A stretch of 64,000 bases of DNA from Bacteroidia bacterium (GTDB lineage Bacteria > Bacteroidota > Bacteroidia > UKL13-3), in NCBI GenBank assembly GCA_023151275.1, contig JAKLJI010000001.1, positions 688,220 to 752,219 of the forward strand, given 5' to 3'. The first letter of the stretch is position 1. Each line of letters begins with the position of its first letter. Shown here piece after piece: positions 27,281 through 35,837 of the stretch. Below the pieces are notes generated by a model. The model was given only the letters and a program-made list of their open reading frames with translations. It was not told where the DNA came from and did no database searches. The translations under genes were made by a program, and so were the position numbers.

Positions 27281-27648
27281 TTTTGTTTGGTGGTTAGGAT
27301 GGAGCTTCGGAGCATTTTTAAAAGCTCGTTAGCATCATTATGAATTGCTTTGAATTCTATTTCTTCAAGAAAATCTGATTGATGCAGAAGTTCAAGCCAA
27401 TAAAGCGATTCATCACATTCCTTTTGTGCAATTGATAATTTATGAATAAAATCAGCTTTACTCTGAGCGTTTTGAGCTTCTCTAATATTCGCTCCGATAG
27501 AAGTTCCGGAACGCAACAGTTGTTTGCTCATAATGTATTCTCTTTTATCCTCTGTAAGATATTTGTTTAACTGAATAATTTTCAGTGCAAACTGAAACGA
27601 CTTATCCTTTAGCGGATTCGGTTTATTTTTTGTATCTCTTTCGTTCAT
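27265..27648 (-). CDS. Four-helix-bundle protein (S23 / 23S rRNA IVP family), copy 1
   Basis: 127 residues. The family hallmark is clear: YIMSKQLLRSGTSIGANIREAQNAQSKADFIHKLSIAQKECDESLYWLELL at about residues 38-88, preceded by a helix with FxFALKIIQLNKYL. These proteins were first seen encoded inside intervening sequences of 23S rRNA genes; free-standing copies are common in Bacteroidota, and the related Avd protein serves diversity-generating retroelements. No enzymatic activity is known. The gene sits between the half-size hsdS and hsdM, and both its start (in the last of five ATGANNN 7-mers) and its stop lie in heptamer arrays of opposite orientation. A relative lies at 37439-37801. Confidence 0.88.
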   Translation of the reverse strand: MNERDTKNKPNPLKDKSFQFALKIIQLNKYLTEDKREYIMSKQLLRSGTSIGANIREAQNAQSKADFIHKLSIAQKECDESLYWLELLHQSDFLEEIEFKAIHNDANELLKMLRSSILTTKQNIHNS

Positions 27649-27676
27649 AATTCATCATTCATCATTCATCATTCAT
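27642..27676 (-). repeat. Heptamer array at S23 start
   Basis: Minus-strand 7-mers ATGAATG x3, ATGAATT, ATGAACG. The last contains the S23 start codon (27648). The preceding HsdS gene stops 14 nt before the array (27690). It forms an inverted pair with the array at 27222-27280. Confidence 0.85.
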
Positions 27677-27689
27677 CAATTAATATTCA

Positions 27690-28250
27690 TCATTGCGAAG
27701 CTGCCTCCAGCAGCAAGGCCTGAATTTGTTTTTCTCTGAGTGTTTCAATTTTCTGCTTCAATGCATTTTCCTTGTTGCGGAGTTTTGAAATTTGCACAAT
27801 TGCTCTTTGGGTTGCAATGCCAGGAACCGGTATTTCCAGATTTTCTAAAACCTGTTTTGAAATGGAAGGAATGGAAGTCCCAATAGCTTGACCTTTTAAA
27901 AGGGTTTGTGTGGTGTGGTTATTTAGAAACCACGCCAAAAATTGTGGCAGCATGTTGTTGTCGTTTGGCCTGATAACAAAAAAGGAAGTGGAGGCAACAG
28001 AAGGTTCGTTGTGATTTTCAAAAACGGCTGCAAAGTTTTTGGTTCCTTTGGCCGCAAAAAGCACGTCACCGTCTTTTAGCAGGTGCTTTTCAGAAATTCC
28101 CTTTGCATGCAAATCAGGGTGTAAAACCGCATGCAACTGTCCGTATTCGTCAAAATGCTTAGACTGAAGATAAACTAAATCTCCATTTGCAACTGGTTTG
28201 GCAAAGAGTCCAGTTTGAATATGGGCAAAATCCGCTAAACGATTTTTCAT
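27690..28250 (-). CDS. Half-size type I specificity protein (single TRD)
   Basis: 186 residues: one target-recognition domain (about 1-130) plus one conserved helical region (IPSISKQVLENLEIPVPG, then TQRAIVQISKLRNKENALKQKIETLREKQ). A normal HsdS has two of each. Such half-S proteins can work as dimers that recognise palindromic sites, or they can be products of hsdS recombination. It is the first gene of the leftward island and lies directly upstream of the S23 gene and hsdM. With the full HsdS at 22292-23518 the locus has two specificity proteins. Nothing looks broken: it has its own ATG and stop. Whether it pairs with this HsdM is unknown. Confidence 0.82.
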   Translation of the reverse strand: MKNRLADFAHIQTGLFAKPVANGDLVYLQSKHFDEYGQLHAVLHPDLHAKGISEKHLLKDGDVLFAAKGTKNFAAVFENHNEPSVASTSFFVIRPNDNNMLPQFLAWFLNNHTTQTLLKGQAIGTSIPSISKQVLENLEIPVPGIATQRAIVQISKLRNKENALKQKIETLREKQIQALLLEAASQ

Positions 28251-28434
28251 TTTTTACCTTGTAACAACTCTACAAAAATACGACTTACTTGCCAAAAAGA
28301 ACTATTTTCAACAAAAAAAGCTAAGTATAACGACTACAAAAAAAGGAATTCAAACTATGGGATTGCAAAAAAAAGCTTAACCTATTGATTTAAAGCCAAA
28401 TTTAAGATTCTCTATCCGCTTCTAAAAGGCATTC

Positions 28435-28680
28435 AGGGCTTGCAGAAAAATTCAAATCTGCATTCGGTTCGAGGATAAGCCTGGCAGTTATTAGTTTCTT
28501 GCATTCATCCAGGCTTATCCGAAGAAGATGATGCGGAGCTGGATTAGCGTTCTGGAAAGCATGATGCTTAGTAAAATCCAATTTAACCCAAAAGAATCGT
28601 TTCAAAACCTTGCAGGAGAATTCATTTTTTCCGAGTTAGAATTTACAATATCAATAAGTTACGCGTTAATCGGCAGCCTT
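28435..28680 (-). mobile_element. MITE-like element, copy 1
   Basis: 246 bp, reverse complement of the element at 32742-32988, with which it is clearly alignable over its whole length. Ends are imperfect inverted repeats (AAGGCTGCCGATT / AGGGCTTGCAGAA as read inwards). It contains a perfect 12-bp stem GGATAAGCCTGG (28473-28484) / CCAGGCTTATCC (28509-28520) around a 24-nt loop. There is no transposase and no clear target duplication. The flanks 28251-28434 and 28681-29084 hold no gene that I can see. Confidence 0.75.
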
Positions 28681-29084
28681 ATTTACCACTTCAGTTTGAC
28701 AAAGCGAAACTACTTTGCTTTATAGGATTTTTCACTTTTGTTCAAACTCAACTTAGCCTAACCAGAAAAAACTGAACTGCTCAGCAGCTGCCAGCCCCAT
28801 TTTAAACCGAATGCAGGTCTGTGTTTTCTAGCATTCCCAAGGCAAGGGCTGCCCTATCGCAAAAATTAAGCCCACCTCTGGGTTGTATAAACGAAAGTCA
28901 GCTTTTAGAAACCCACTTTGCTGTTTACCTGTATTCTTGCCTAAAATCCAAGCTTGTTTAACCCAGCAGGCACAAACTCTTTTCCAGATTAGGCAGTAAC
29001 TTATCAAGTTCAGAGTTGTTTTTGGCCTGAAATTATTGAGCGAAGTATCTCCCTTTTTTGTGGCGCTTGCCTTAACTGGCGAAG

Positions 29085-29265
29085 CGGAAACCCCGTGTGG
29101 CATTGCGACATGCTGCTGTGCGTGTGTGCCGGCGACCGGTAGGAAGCCCGGCTAAACCGCTACAGCAGCGGAGTAATGCCACGCGGGTTGGAGTGCAGAC
29201 AGTGGCCCCTTGCCGACAACTGTTGATTGTGTATTGTGTTTGATGGCAAGGGGCAAGGCCCAAAT
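29085..29265 (-). repeat. GC-rich structured intergenic repeat, copy D
   Basis: Minus-strand copy, downstream of the Cys-rich gene (stop 29277). Nested pairing: outer CGTGTGGCATT (29094-29104) with AATGCCACGCG (29175-29185), middle GCTGCTGT (29112-29119) with ACAGCAGC (29162-29169), inner GCCGG (29128-29132) with CCGGC (29148-29152) closing the 15-nt loop (29133-29147), which on the minus strand reads GCTTCCTACCGGTCG. It starts on the minus strand with TTTGGGCCTTGCC, a word shared with other copies. Confidence 0.8.
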
Positions 29266-29276
29266 CATCCTTGAAT

Positions 29277-29624
<348 letters not shown>

Positions 29625-29734
29625 TTACTTGACTATTTAACGGGTAAATAAAAATAAACAGAAGCAGGTCCTGGCAGTTTGCATTTCGGAAAAGAAAAAT
29701 TAAACCAAACCTGAGAATTCATTCTGATTTAGTT

Positions 29735-30553
29735 TCATGCTTCTAACCATTCGCTCAACCAACGTAAAACAGCAAACTCGCGATTGGAATAGGGTGAAAC
29801 TTCACTCGCTTTTTCCTTTATCAAAGGATGAGCATTCGCCGTTGCCACCGACCAGGCCAAATCAAACAATTCGAGGTCGTTCAAGTAATCGCCAAATACA
29901 AGAGTTTGTTCCGGTAAAATATTCCATTGTTGTTGAATCTTACTTAGTGCTGCACCCTTGTTAATGCCTGTCTTGCAAATATCCAACCAATTGGGTCCAG
30001 AAACCACCACAGAAAACTCAGGTTCAAAGCCTTTGAAAAGTGGCTCGGAATAGGTAGCAGCTCCGTCAAAATCACAAACCGAGAATTTAAAAATGCTATC
30101 GTTTACCTCAAACAAATTCGAAGTAGTTCTAAGCTTATGGTAATACATGGAAGCATTTTGATACCATTCCGGATTGTGATTTCCAATCCATGCCGAGCTT
30201 TCACCGCAAAGCATGACATACCCATTTTGCAACTGCTGCGCATGTTCCAATAAAGGCAGATAATCCTGAACCGGTGAACCTAACTGAACCAGAACCTGCT
30301 TATCCAGTGCAGCATAAGCGCCGTTCTCGGCAATAATCAAGGTATCCTTGGCAATGGGTTGAAACAAATTTGCAATGGTGGCATGCTGCCTGCCACTTGC
30401 AATGCCAAACTGAATTCCTCTGTCCAACACCTGTTGATGCAGGGAATAAAATCCACTGGGAATTGATTTATCCTGCAAGAGCAGTGTTCCATCCAAATCG
30501 CTTATTATTAACTTTATGGAATTTGGATTGGGTCTAGAATGGTGTTTTTTCAA
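29735..30553 (-). CDS. HAD superfamily (Cof-type, IIB) phosphatase
   Basis: About 272 residues. HAD motif I SDLDGTLL, motif II IASGRQ, motif III lysine region (GINKGAAL) and motif IV VFGDYLNDLELF are all present. The cap position, between motifs II and III, gives type IIB, as in sugar-phosphate or nucleotide-type Cof phosphatases; substrate unknown. There is no ATG before motif I. The best start is TTG 30553, which overlaps the upstream methyltransferase gene by 20 nt (coupling); extending upstream would use that gene's sequence in another frame. Confidence 0.85.
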   Translation of the reverse strand: MKKHHSRPNPNSIKLIISDLDGTLLLQDKSIPSGFYSLHQQVLDRGIQFGIASGRQHATIANLFQPIAKDTLIIAENGAYAALDKQVLVQLGSPVQDYLPLLEHAQQLQNGYVMLCGESSAWIGNHNPEWYQNASMYYHKLRTTSNLFEVNDSIFKFSVCDFDGAATYSEPLFKGFEPEFSVVVSGPNWLDICKTGINKGAALSKIQQQWNILPEQTLVFGDYLNDLELFDLAWSVATANAHPLIKEKASEVSPYSNREFAVLRWLSEWLEA

Positions 30554-31106
30554 GGTAATCTGAATAAGTTTTTCCGTAACGGCGAATGAGCTTTCGCTCC
30601 TCAAGTTTACTTCCCAGCCAAAGGTAAGCCAGAGAAATGGAACAATACAAAATGCGATTGGCATGTGCATTTAAAAATACATAAGCCACAATGGCAAAGG
30701 CCGAACCCACATACAAGGGATGTCGAACCCATTTGTTCAAGCCTTTTGTGCTTAACTGGCCAGGTTGATTAAACAAATTGGGATTCTTTATGGTATCCAA
30801 ACCCAGAAACTCTGCTGTTGAATAGGGTTTGAATGCGAAATACATGAATAGGAGTGAAATCAAAAGTAGACCTAGCCAAATGGGCCGGATTCCAATTTCA
30901 AATAAGGGCAAACCTGCATTAAGTTCCGAATACCTCCAGATGATGATTAAACCAAGTGTTGAAAACACCGTATAACCCAATCGGTAAAAGCGTTTAAGGA
31001 TTACTGAGTCTGAAGCCCATTTCTTCAATGAATCGGATGCAAAAAGGCTATGCAAACCATAATAGCTAATCCAAATAAGTGCCAAAAGGAGGTATGAACT
31101 TCCCAT
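30534..31106 (-). CDS. Isoprenylcysteine-methyltransferase-like (NnrU/MddA type) membrane protein
   Basis: 190 residues with about five membrane segments. The C-terminal signature KWVRHPLYVG, then SKLEERKLIRRYGKTYSDY, is that of the ICMT/phospholipid methyltransferase group, which binds S-adenosylmethionine at the membrane face. MddA (methanethiol methyltransferase) and NnrU belong to the same broad group, and I cannot choose between them. It overlaps the HAD phosphatase gene downstream, so the two form an operon. Confidence 0.75.
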   Translation of the reverse strand: MGSSYLLLALIWISYYGLHSLFASDSLKKWASDSVILKRFYRLGYTVFSTLGLIIIWRYSELNAGLPLFEIGIRPIWLGLLLISLLFMYFAFKPYSTAEFLGLDTIKNPNLFNQPGQLSTKGLNKWVRHPLYVGSAFAIVAYVFLNAHANRILYCSISLAYLWLGSKLEERKLIRRYGKTYSDYLEKTPF

Positions 31107-31215
31107 GATTTTTTATTCAAATCAACAAAATGCAAATGTTCATAACCCAGAAACATTTCCACCAATGCGTAAAATCTTAGCAAGTATGCCAGAATAACAA
31201 CATATTTGGCTCGTA

Positions 31216-32658
31216 ATGAACCTCAGCCAATTCAACGAACGAAAAATTATCTACCTCGGATTACTTGTGCATTTGATTGCAGCCTGGTTCAGCTCGGGCT
31301 GGCATCATCCGGATGAACACTATCAAATTATTGAATTTACACGAGCCATTTTTTCTCAGGTGGAGGCCTCCTCTTTACCCATGGAATATGGTGCGCAAAT
31401 AAGACCAAGTATTCAGGTTTGGTTGGCATGGCTTGTGCTCAAAGGTTTCGGTGCAATTGGCTTGAATCAACCCTTTGTAATTGCATTCTTGTTGCGCTTT
31501 TTGATGGGCTCTTTGAGCATTGTGGCCGCTGTAAAATTGCACAGGAGCCTTGAATTCAAAACCGACAAACTCAAACAAATTCACCTGTTCCTTTCCTTAC
31601 TGGCATGGACATCCCTCTATGTGCATGTTCGGTTTTCATCTGAAACTTTTTCGGCCTTTTTCTTTGTAATGGGCATATTACCTTTTCTGAAAAAGCAAAG
31701 TGGAATAGCTGTTTTTGGGGGAGGTTTGTTATTGGGTTTAAGTTTTGTTATTCGTTTTCAATCGGGCTTTTTCCTTGCTGGACTTGCCTTTCAGCAGCTC
31801 ATTTTCGAGAAACGGAAGTTCAGCGATTATGCGTTTATTTTACTAGGATTCTCGCTATCACTTGCAGTAGGAATTTTACTCGACAGGTTGTTTTACAACA
31901 ATTGGGTATTTACACCTTGGGAATATTTCAACAAAAATATCCTTCAAGGTTTAGCTGCAAGCTTTGGAACCGAGCCATTTTATTGGTATTTCAGTCAAGC
32001 TTTTGAAAAACTAATTCCGCCATTCTCTTTAATTTTAATTGGCTCATTCATCAACTTGGCCTATAAAAAACCAAAATCGGTACTCAGTTGGACCTTATGG
32101 GCTTTCATATTGGGGCATTGTTTGGTAGGACATAAAGAATTTCGATTCTTGTTTCCATTGGCCTTCTTCCTGCCTTACCTGGTATTGGAATTTTGGGATG
32201 TACTCTGGAATTTGAGTCAGGAAGTAAACCACAAACGCTTTATGCGGCTCATGGACTTCTTGTTCATGCCCATCAACATATTGGCTTTGTTTGTTGTGAT
32301 GCTGAAACCGGCCCACGAATTGGGAAATTTATACCGGTTCATTTATGACGGTCTTCCAGAAAATAGCACCATTGTTTACCTCAAACACGACCCCTATTTA
32401 AGTGGCCCCAATGAGGCGAAGTTCTACCTCAAACATGGAATTTCCCGAATTCCCTATGTTGTCCAAGATAGTTCAGCTGCTGTTTCTTCCTATCAACCCA
32501 ATACATTCGTACTTTCTGAAGAGTGGAATGCACCTCAATTGGATGGCTTAAAACTGAGAATGGTGTACAGCTCATTCCCAAGCTGGATAACCTATTTAAA
32601 CCTCAACAATTGGCTGGAAAGGGCCAATTGCTATAAGGTTTACGAGGTGGAGCAGTAA
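31216..32658 (+). CDS. GT22-like mannosyltransferase
   Basis: 480 residues, about ten membrane segments. The N-terminal HHPDEHYQIIEF at residues 28-39 is the catalytic loop motif of GT-C family 22 (Alg9/PIG-B-like), with IRPSIQVWL following. These enzymes use lipid-linked sugar donors at the membrane. In bacteria they usually act in surface glycan synthesis. A near-consensus -7 box (CATATTTG, 31201-31208) lies 7 nt before the ATG. It is divergent from the methyltransferase gene. Confidence 0.82.
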   Translation: MNLSQFNERKIIYLGLLVHLIAAWFSSGWHHPDEHYQIIEFTRAIFSQVEASSLPMEYGAQIRPSIQVWLAWLVLKGFGAIGLNQPFVIAFLLRFLMGSLSIVAAVKLHRSLEFKTDKLKQIHLFLSLLAWTSLYVHVRFSSETFSAFFFVMGILPFLKKQSGIAVFGGGLLLGLSFVIRFQSGFFLAGLAFQQLIFEKRKFSDYAFILLGFSLSLAVGILLDRLFYNNWVFTPWEYFNKNILQGLAASFGTEPFYWYFSQAFEKLIPPFSLILIGSFINLAYKKPKSVLSWTLWAFILGHCLVGHKEFRFLFPLAFFLPYLVLEFWDVLWNLSQEVNHKRFMRLMDFLFMPINILALFVVMLKPAHELGNLYRFIYDGLPENSTIVYLKHDPYLSGPNEAKFYLKHGISRIPYVVQDSSAAVSSYQPNTFVLSEEWNAPQLDGLKLRMVYSSFPSWITYLNLNNWLERANCYKVYEVEQ

Positions 32659-32741
32659 AAATTTCTGCAAGGGAGAAATACAAGCTTATACAAATTAGGA
32701 TCTACTCTTAAATTCAGATCAGATTCGTAATTTACTTGCTT

Positions 32742-32988
32742 AGGGTCTGCTGATTAACGCGTAATTTATTGATTGAGTAGATTATAAGGCGGAAAAAATG
32801 AATTCTTCTGCAAGGTTTTGAAACGATTCTTTTGGGTAAAATTTGATTTTACTTTTCTGCATTCTTTCCAAAACGCTAATCCAGCTCCGCATCATCTTCT
32901 TCGGATAAGCCTGGACACCTGTACCAAAGTACTATCTGCCAGGCTTATCCTCGAATCTAATGCAGATCTGAATTTAACAGCAGACCCT
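32742..32988 (+). mobile_element. MITE-like element, copy 2
   Basis: 247 bp bounded by perfect 11-bp inverted repeats AGGGTCTGCTG (32742-32752) and CAGCAGACCCT (32978-32988), near the 3' side of mpl. The internal stem GGATAAGCCTGG (32903-32914) / CCAGGCTTATCC (32939-32950) is identical to copy 1, while the 24-nt loop differs. It has no transposase. A TIR starting AGGGTCTGCTG recalls IS4/IS5- or IS1182-type ends, so it may be mobilised by such an element (inference). Confidence 0.8.
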
Positions 32989-33006
32989 ATTTATACTCCT
33001 CTCCCC

Positions 33007-34341
33007 TCAAAACCGAATATCCATTCCATCAAAGGTTCCACTGCTCATCAGCAACAAGTTCTCTTTGCCTGTATAATGTGATTCAATCCAAGCTCTAAGC
33101 TCGTTCTTATCACTAAACACAAGCACTCCATCTCCAAAAGCACTTGCCACTTCCTCTTCACTTAGCAAAGGCATTTTTTTCATTTCCAAAGCATGCTTAG
33201 AAAACAATACAGCTGCGAAATCAGCCTTGGCCATACTTCCTTTATAATGCGGCAAAAACTCCTTGTTGAGCGAGCTATAAGTGTGTAACTCATAAACAGC
33301 AAGTATTTTCCTTTCAGGGTGCAATTCGCGAACTGCATTCACTGTGGCTATTAGTTTGCTTGGTGCATGTGCAAAATCCCTGAAAATTAAAGAATCTTCA
33401 GTCTCCTTCAACTTCTCCAATCGCTTGGCAGTTCCGGTAAAATCTGCCATACTTTCCAGAAAATCTGTTTCAGAAATGCCTGCCGATTTGCATGCTTGCA
33501 TTGCTGCCATCAGGTTCTGCAAATTGTGACTTCCAAACACCTTCAATGAATAGGGCTTGTTACCATACAACAACTCCAACTTACCATCATTTACCACAGA
33601 TTCCGGTGTGGTATAGGGAATTTTCTCTGCCCGAATATCCCAGGTTTCAACCAAACGATTCAACTCCGAATCAGATGCGCAATAAATCAATTTCCCATGG
33701 GCAGGAATGCCTTCCGCAAAAATCCTAAACTGCTCGCAGTAATTTTCGTAAGTGGGAAATACATTGATATGATCCCATGCAATGCCGGTTATTATGCCAA
33801 TTTCCGCATGGTACAAGTGAAATTTGGGTCGCCTGTCTATTGCCGAACTCAGGTATTCATCGCCTTCAAATACGGCTAGTTCCGCGTCATCACGCAACCC
33901 AACCATGGTATCAAAACCTTCCAATTGCGAACCTACCAGGTAATCAAAACCTTTGCCGGCAATCTTCAGGGCATGCAAAATCATAGCGGTGGTGCTGGTC
34001 TTGCCATGACTCCCTCCTACCACTATCCGCTTTTTATTGCGGGTTTGCTCGTACATGTATTCCGGAAACGAAAATATCCTCAAACCCAATTCCCTGGCTT
34101 TTATCAGCTCCGGATTATCTGCACGGGCATGCATTCCAAGAATCACAGCATCTAGTCCGGCATGTATTGAATTTGCATCCCAACCCATTTTTGGGGGAAG
34201 CAAACCTGCTTTATCCAACCTGCTTTTTGCAGGCTCATAAATCTCGTCATCACTGCCGCTTATCTCATAACCTTTTGACTGTAAAGCCAAAGCCATATTG
34301 TGCATCACCGCACCGCCTATCGAAATCAGATGAATTTTCAT
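33007..34341 (-). CDS. mpl: UDP-N-acetylmuramate:L-Ala-gamma-D-Glu-meso-DAP ligase
   Basis: About 444 residues, Mur ligase family. Mpl joins recycled murein tripeptide to UDP-MurNAc, saving peptidoglycan peptide (cytosol). The N-terminal Rossmann part has ISIGGAVMHNMAL and SGSDDEIYEP, the ATP site GGSHGKTSTT lies near residue 115, and EGDEY and HINVF follow. The family has MHNMA in place of the MSGIA/MSALA of MurC. The start is ATG 34341 (an upstream ATG adds six residues). The stop lies 19 nt from the end of MITE copy 2. No partner gene is adjacent. Confidence 0.93.
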   Translation of the reverse strand: MKIHLISIGGAVMHNMALALQSKGYEISGSDDEIYEPAKSRLDKAGLLPPKMGWDANSIHAGLDAVILGMHARADNPELIKARELGLRIFSFPEYMYEQTRNKKRIVVGGSHGKTSTTAMILHALKIAGKGFDYLVGSQLEGFDTMVGLRDDAELAVFEGDEYLSSAIDRRPKFHLYHAEIGIITGIAWDHINVFPTYENYCEQFRIFAEGIPAHGKLIYCASDSELNRLVETWDIRAEKIPYTTPESVVNDGKLELLYGNKPYSLKVFGSHNLQNLMAAMQACKSAGISETDFLESMADFTGTAKRLEKLKETEDSLIFRDFAHAPSKLIATVNAVRELHPERKILAVYELHTYSSLNKEFLPHYKGSMAKADFAAVLFSKHALEMKKMPLLSEEEVASAFGDGVLVFSDKNELRAWIESHYTGKENLLLMSSGTFDGMDIRF

Positions 34342-34503
34342 ACCGTGTAAAAAGGCCAAATTTAACCTTTTGTAGGCTCCGGAAAAGCGCCTAAACCAAA
34401 TTCCGAAAAACAGACTTTCGTCATTTTCCCAAAAAATGATGTTAAGATTACACCTTTAATCAATTCTTAATCCTACCTTGTGGTTTTTAGAACAGTTATT
34501 TTC

Positions 34504-35574
34504 ATGAAGCAAGTCAGTTTTGGGCATCAAAAACAGGATTTTTTTAAGTCACTGAAAGAAGAGGTTAACACCTATTTTAAACAAACCAATCAATCAAAAA
34601 CAGGAAACGCCATTTTGTATTCCAAAACAATCGTTTTCTTAAGTGGATACATTCTCGTTTACTTACTCCTTATGCTGCTCGATTTGCCCGCATGGCTTGG
34701 ACTTTCTCTGGCCGCTGTTATGGGTTTCTTTGGCGCAAGCATTGGTTTTAACATCATGCACGATGCATGTCATGGCTCCTATTCAACCAAAAAATGGGTG
34801 AATGAAGTTATGGGTTTAACCATGAATTTCATCGGATCAAATGCCTTTATTTGGAAACAAAAACACAATGTCATTCACCATACCTATACCAATATTGATG
34901 GAGTGGATGATGATATTGCCAAAAGCCCATTGTTGAGGCATTGTAAATCACAAAAATGGAAACCTGCACATCGCTTCCAACATGTGTATATGTTCTTTTT
35001 GTATGGAGTTAGCAGCATGTTCTGGGCCTGGGTTACCGATGTTAACAAATACTTCAAACAGCGCATCTATACTACCCGCATGTGGAAAATGCCCTTGCAC
35101 GAGCACATTATTTTTTGGGTAAGTAAACTGTTCTACGTACTCATGTATGTAGCTATTCCTATTTATGTAAAAGGGTTTAGTGCCTGGTGGCCAGCCTACC
35201 TGGTAATGAATGCAGTTTTTGGCATCTGGCTTTCCGTGGTTTTTCAACTGGCGCATGTGGTTGAAGAAACCGAATTTGAAGAACTTAAACCCAACGAGAA
35301 ACTTGAAATCAACGATTGGGCAATCCATCAAATAAAAACCACTTCCGATTTTGCACCCGATAACCGAATCATCAGTTACCTGGTGGGTGGATTGAATTTT
35401 CAAGTTGAACATCACTTGTTCCCACAAATTTCACATGTGCATTATCCGGCCATCCAAAAGCTAGTGCGCCAACAATGCGAGAAATTTGGAATCACCTACC
35501 ACTATCATCCAAAAATGATTGGCGCATTGGCCTCGCATTACCGCACTATGCGCAGCTTGGGACAAGCCGAATAA
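34504..35574 (+). CDS. Fatty acid desaturase
   Basis: About 356 residues, membrane-bound di-iron desaturase. The three His boxes are present: HDACHGS, HNVIHHTYTN and QVEHHLFP. Two membrane pairs surround them. It introduces a double bond in an acyl chain (acyl-CoA or lipid-linked), probably to control membrane fluidity; the position of the double bond cannot be told. The start is ATG 34504; a GTG at 34480 in frame is less likely. Divergent from mpl. GC-rich element B follows the stop. Confidence 0.9.
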   Translation: MKQVSFGHQKQDFFKSLKEEVNTYFKQTNQSKTGNAILYSKTIVFLSGYILVYLLLMLLDLPAWLGLSLAAVMGFFGASIGFNIMHDACHGSYSTKKWVNEVMGLTMNFIGSNAFIWKQKHNVIHHTYTNIDGVDDDIAKSPLLRHCKSQKWKPAHRFQHVYMFFLYGVSSMFWAWVTDVNKYFKQRIYTTRMWKMPLHEHIIFWVSKLFYVLMYVAIPIYVKGFSAWWPAYLVMNAVFGIWLSVVFQLAHVVEETEFEELKPNEKLEINDWAIHQIKTTSDFAPDNRIISYLVGGLNFQVEHHLFPQISHVHYPAIQKLVRQQCEKFGITYHYHPKMIGALASHYRTMRSLGQAE

Positions 35575-35589
35575 ATCAGACCTGGGCAT

Positions 35590-35790
35590 GGCTCCGAATC
35601 TAACTCGCCTGTCCAATTCACATTTGCGTTCCCGGAGCCCGGGTCGTCTGCCTTACTCCTCGTTTTTCAAGCTGCCTGACTGTAACAGGTGTGGCGGGCT
35701 TACTGCCGGTCGCCGCCACACCTGCACAGCAGGCGCTCTCAAACCTCCGGGGTAATGGCCTCCGCCCCTCATGCAATTTCCATACAGCAT
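35590..35790 (+). repeat. GC-rich structured intergenic repeat, copy B
   Basis: Downstream of the desaturase. It has the best stem of the family: AGGTGTGGCGG (35687-35697), 15-nt loop GCTTACTGCCGGTCG (35698-35712), CCGCCACACCT (35713-35723), 11 perfect pairs. It then has CACAGC, CTCCGGGGTA and GCCCCTCATGCAA, as in copies A and C. The rest of the gap to the next gene holds nothing further. Confidence 0.85.
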
Positions 35791-35837
35791 CAAGTTACCG
35801 CGCTTGTTTTTAATTGCAAAACCTTTACCTTTTCAAC

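Noticed and set aside
27265..27648. S23 gene as an Avd protein of a diversity-generating retroelement
   Set aside because: No reverse transcriptase, template repeat or variable-repeat gene is seen in the window; only the fold family is shared.
32818..33081. Similar frames (MKRFFWVK...) in both 246-247-bp repeats, here and at 28402-28605 (minus)
   Set aside because: The similarity follows from the DNA repeat. The frames use non-ATG starts, one crosses the element's end, and the differences do not look synonymous.
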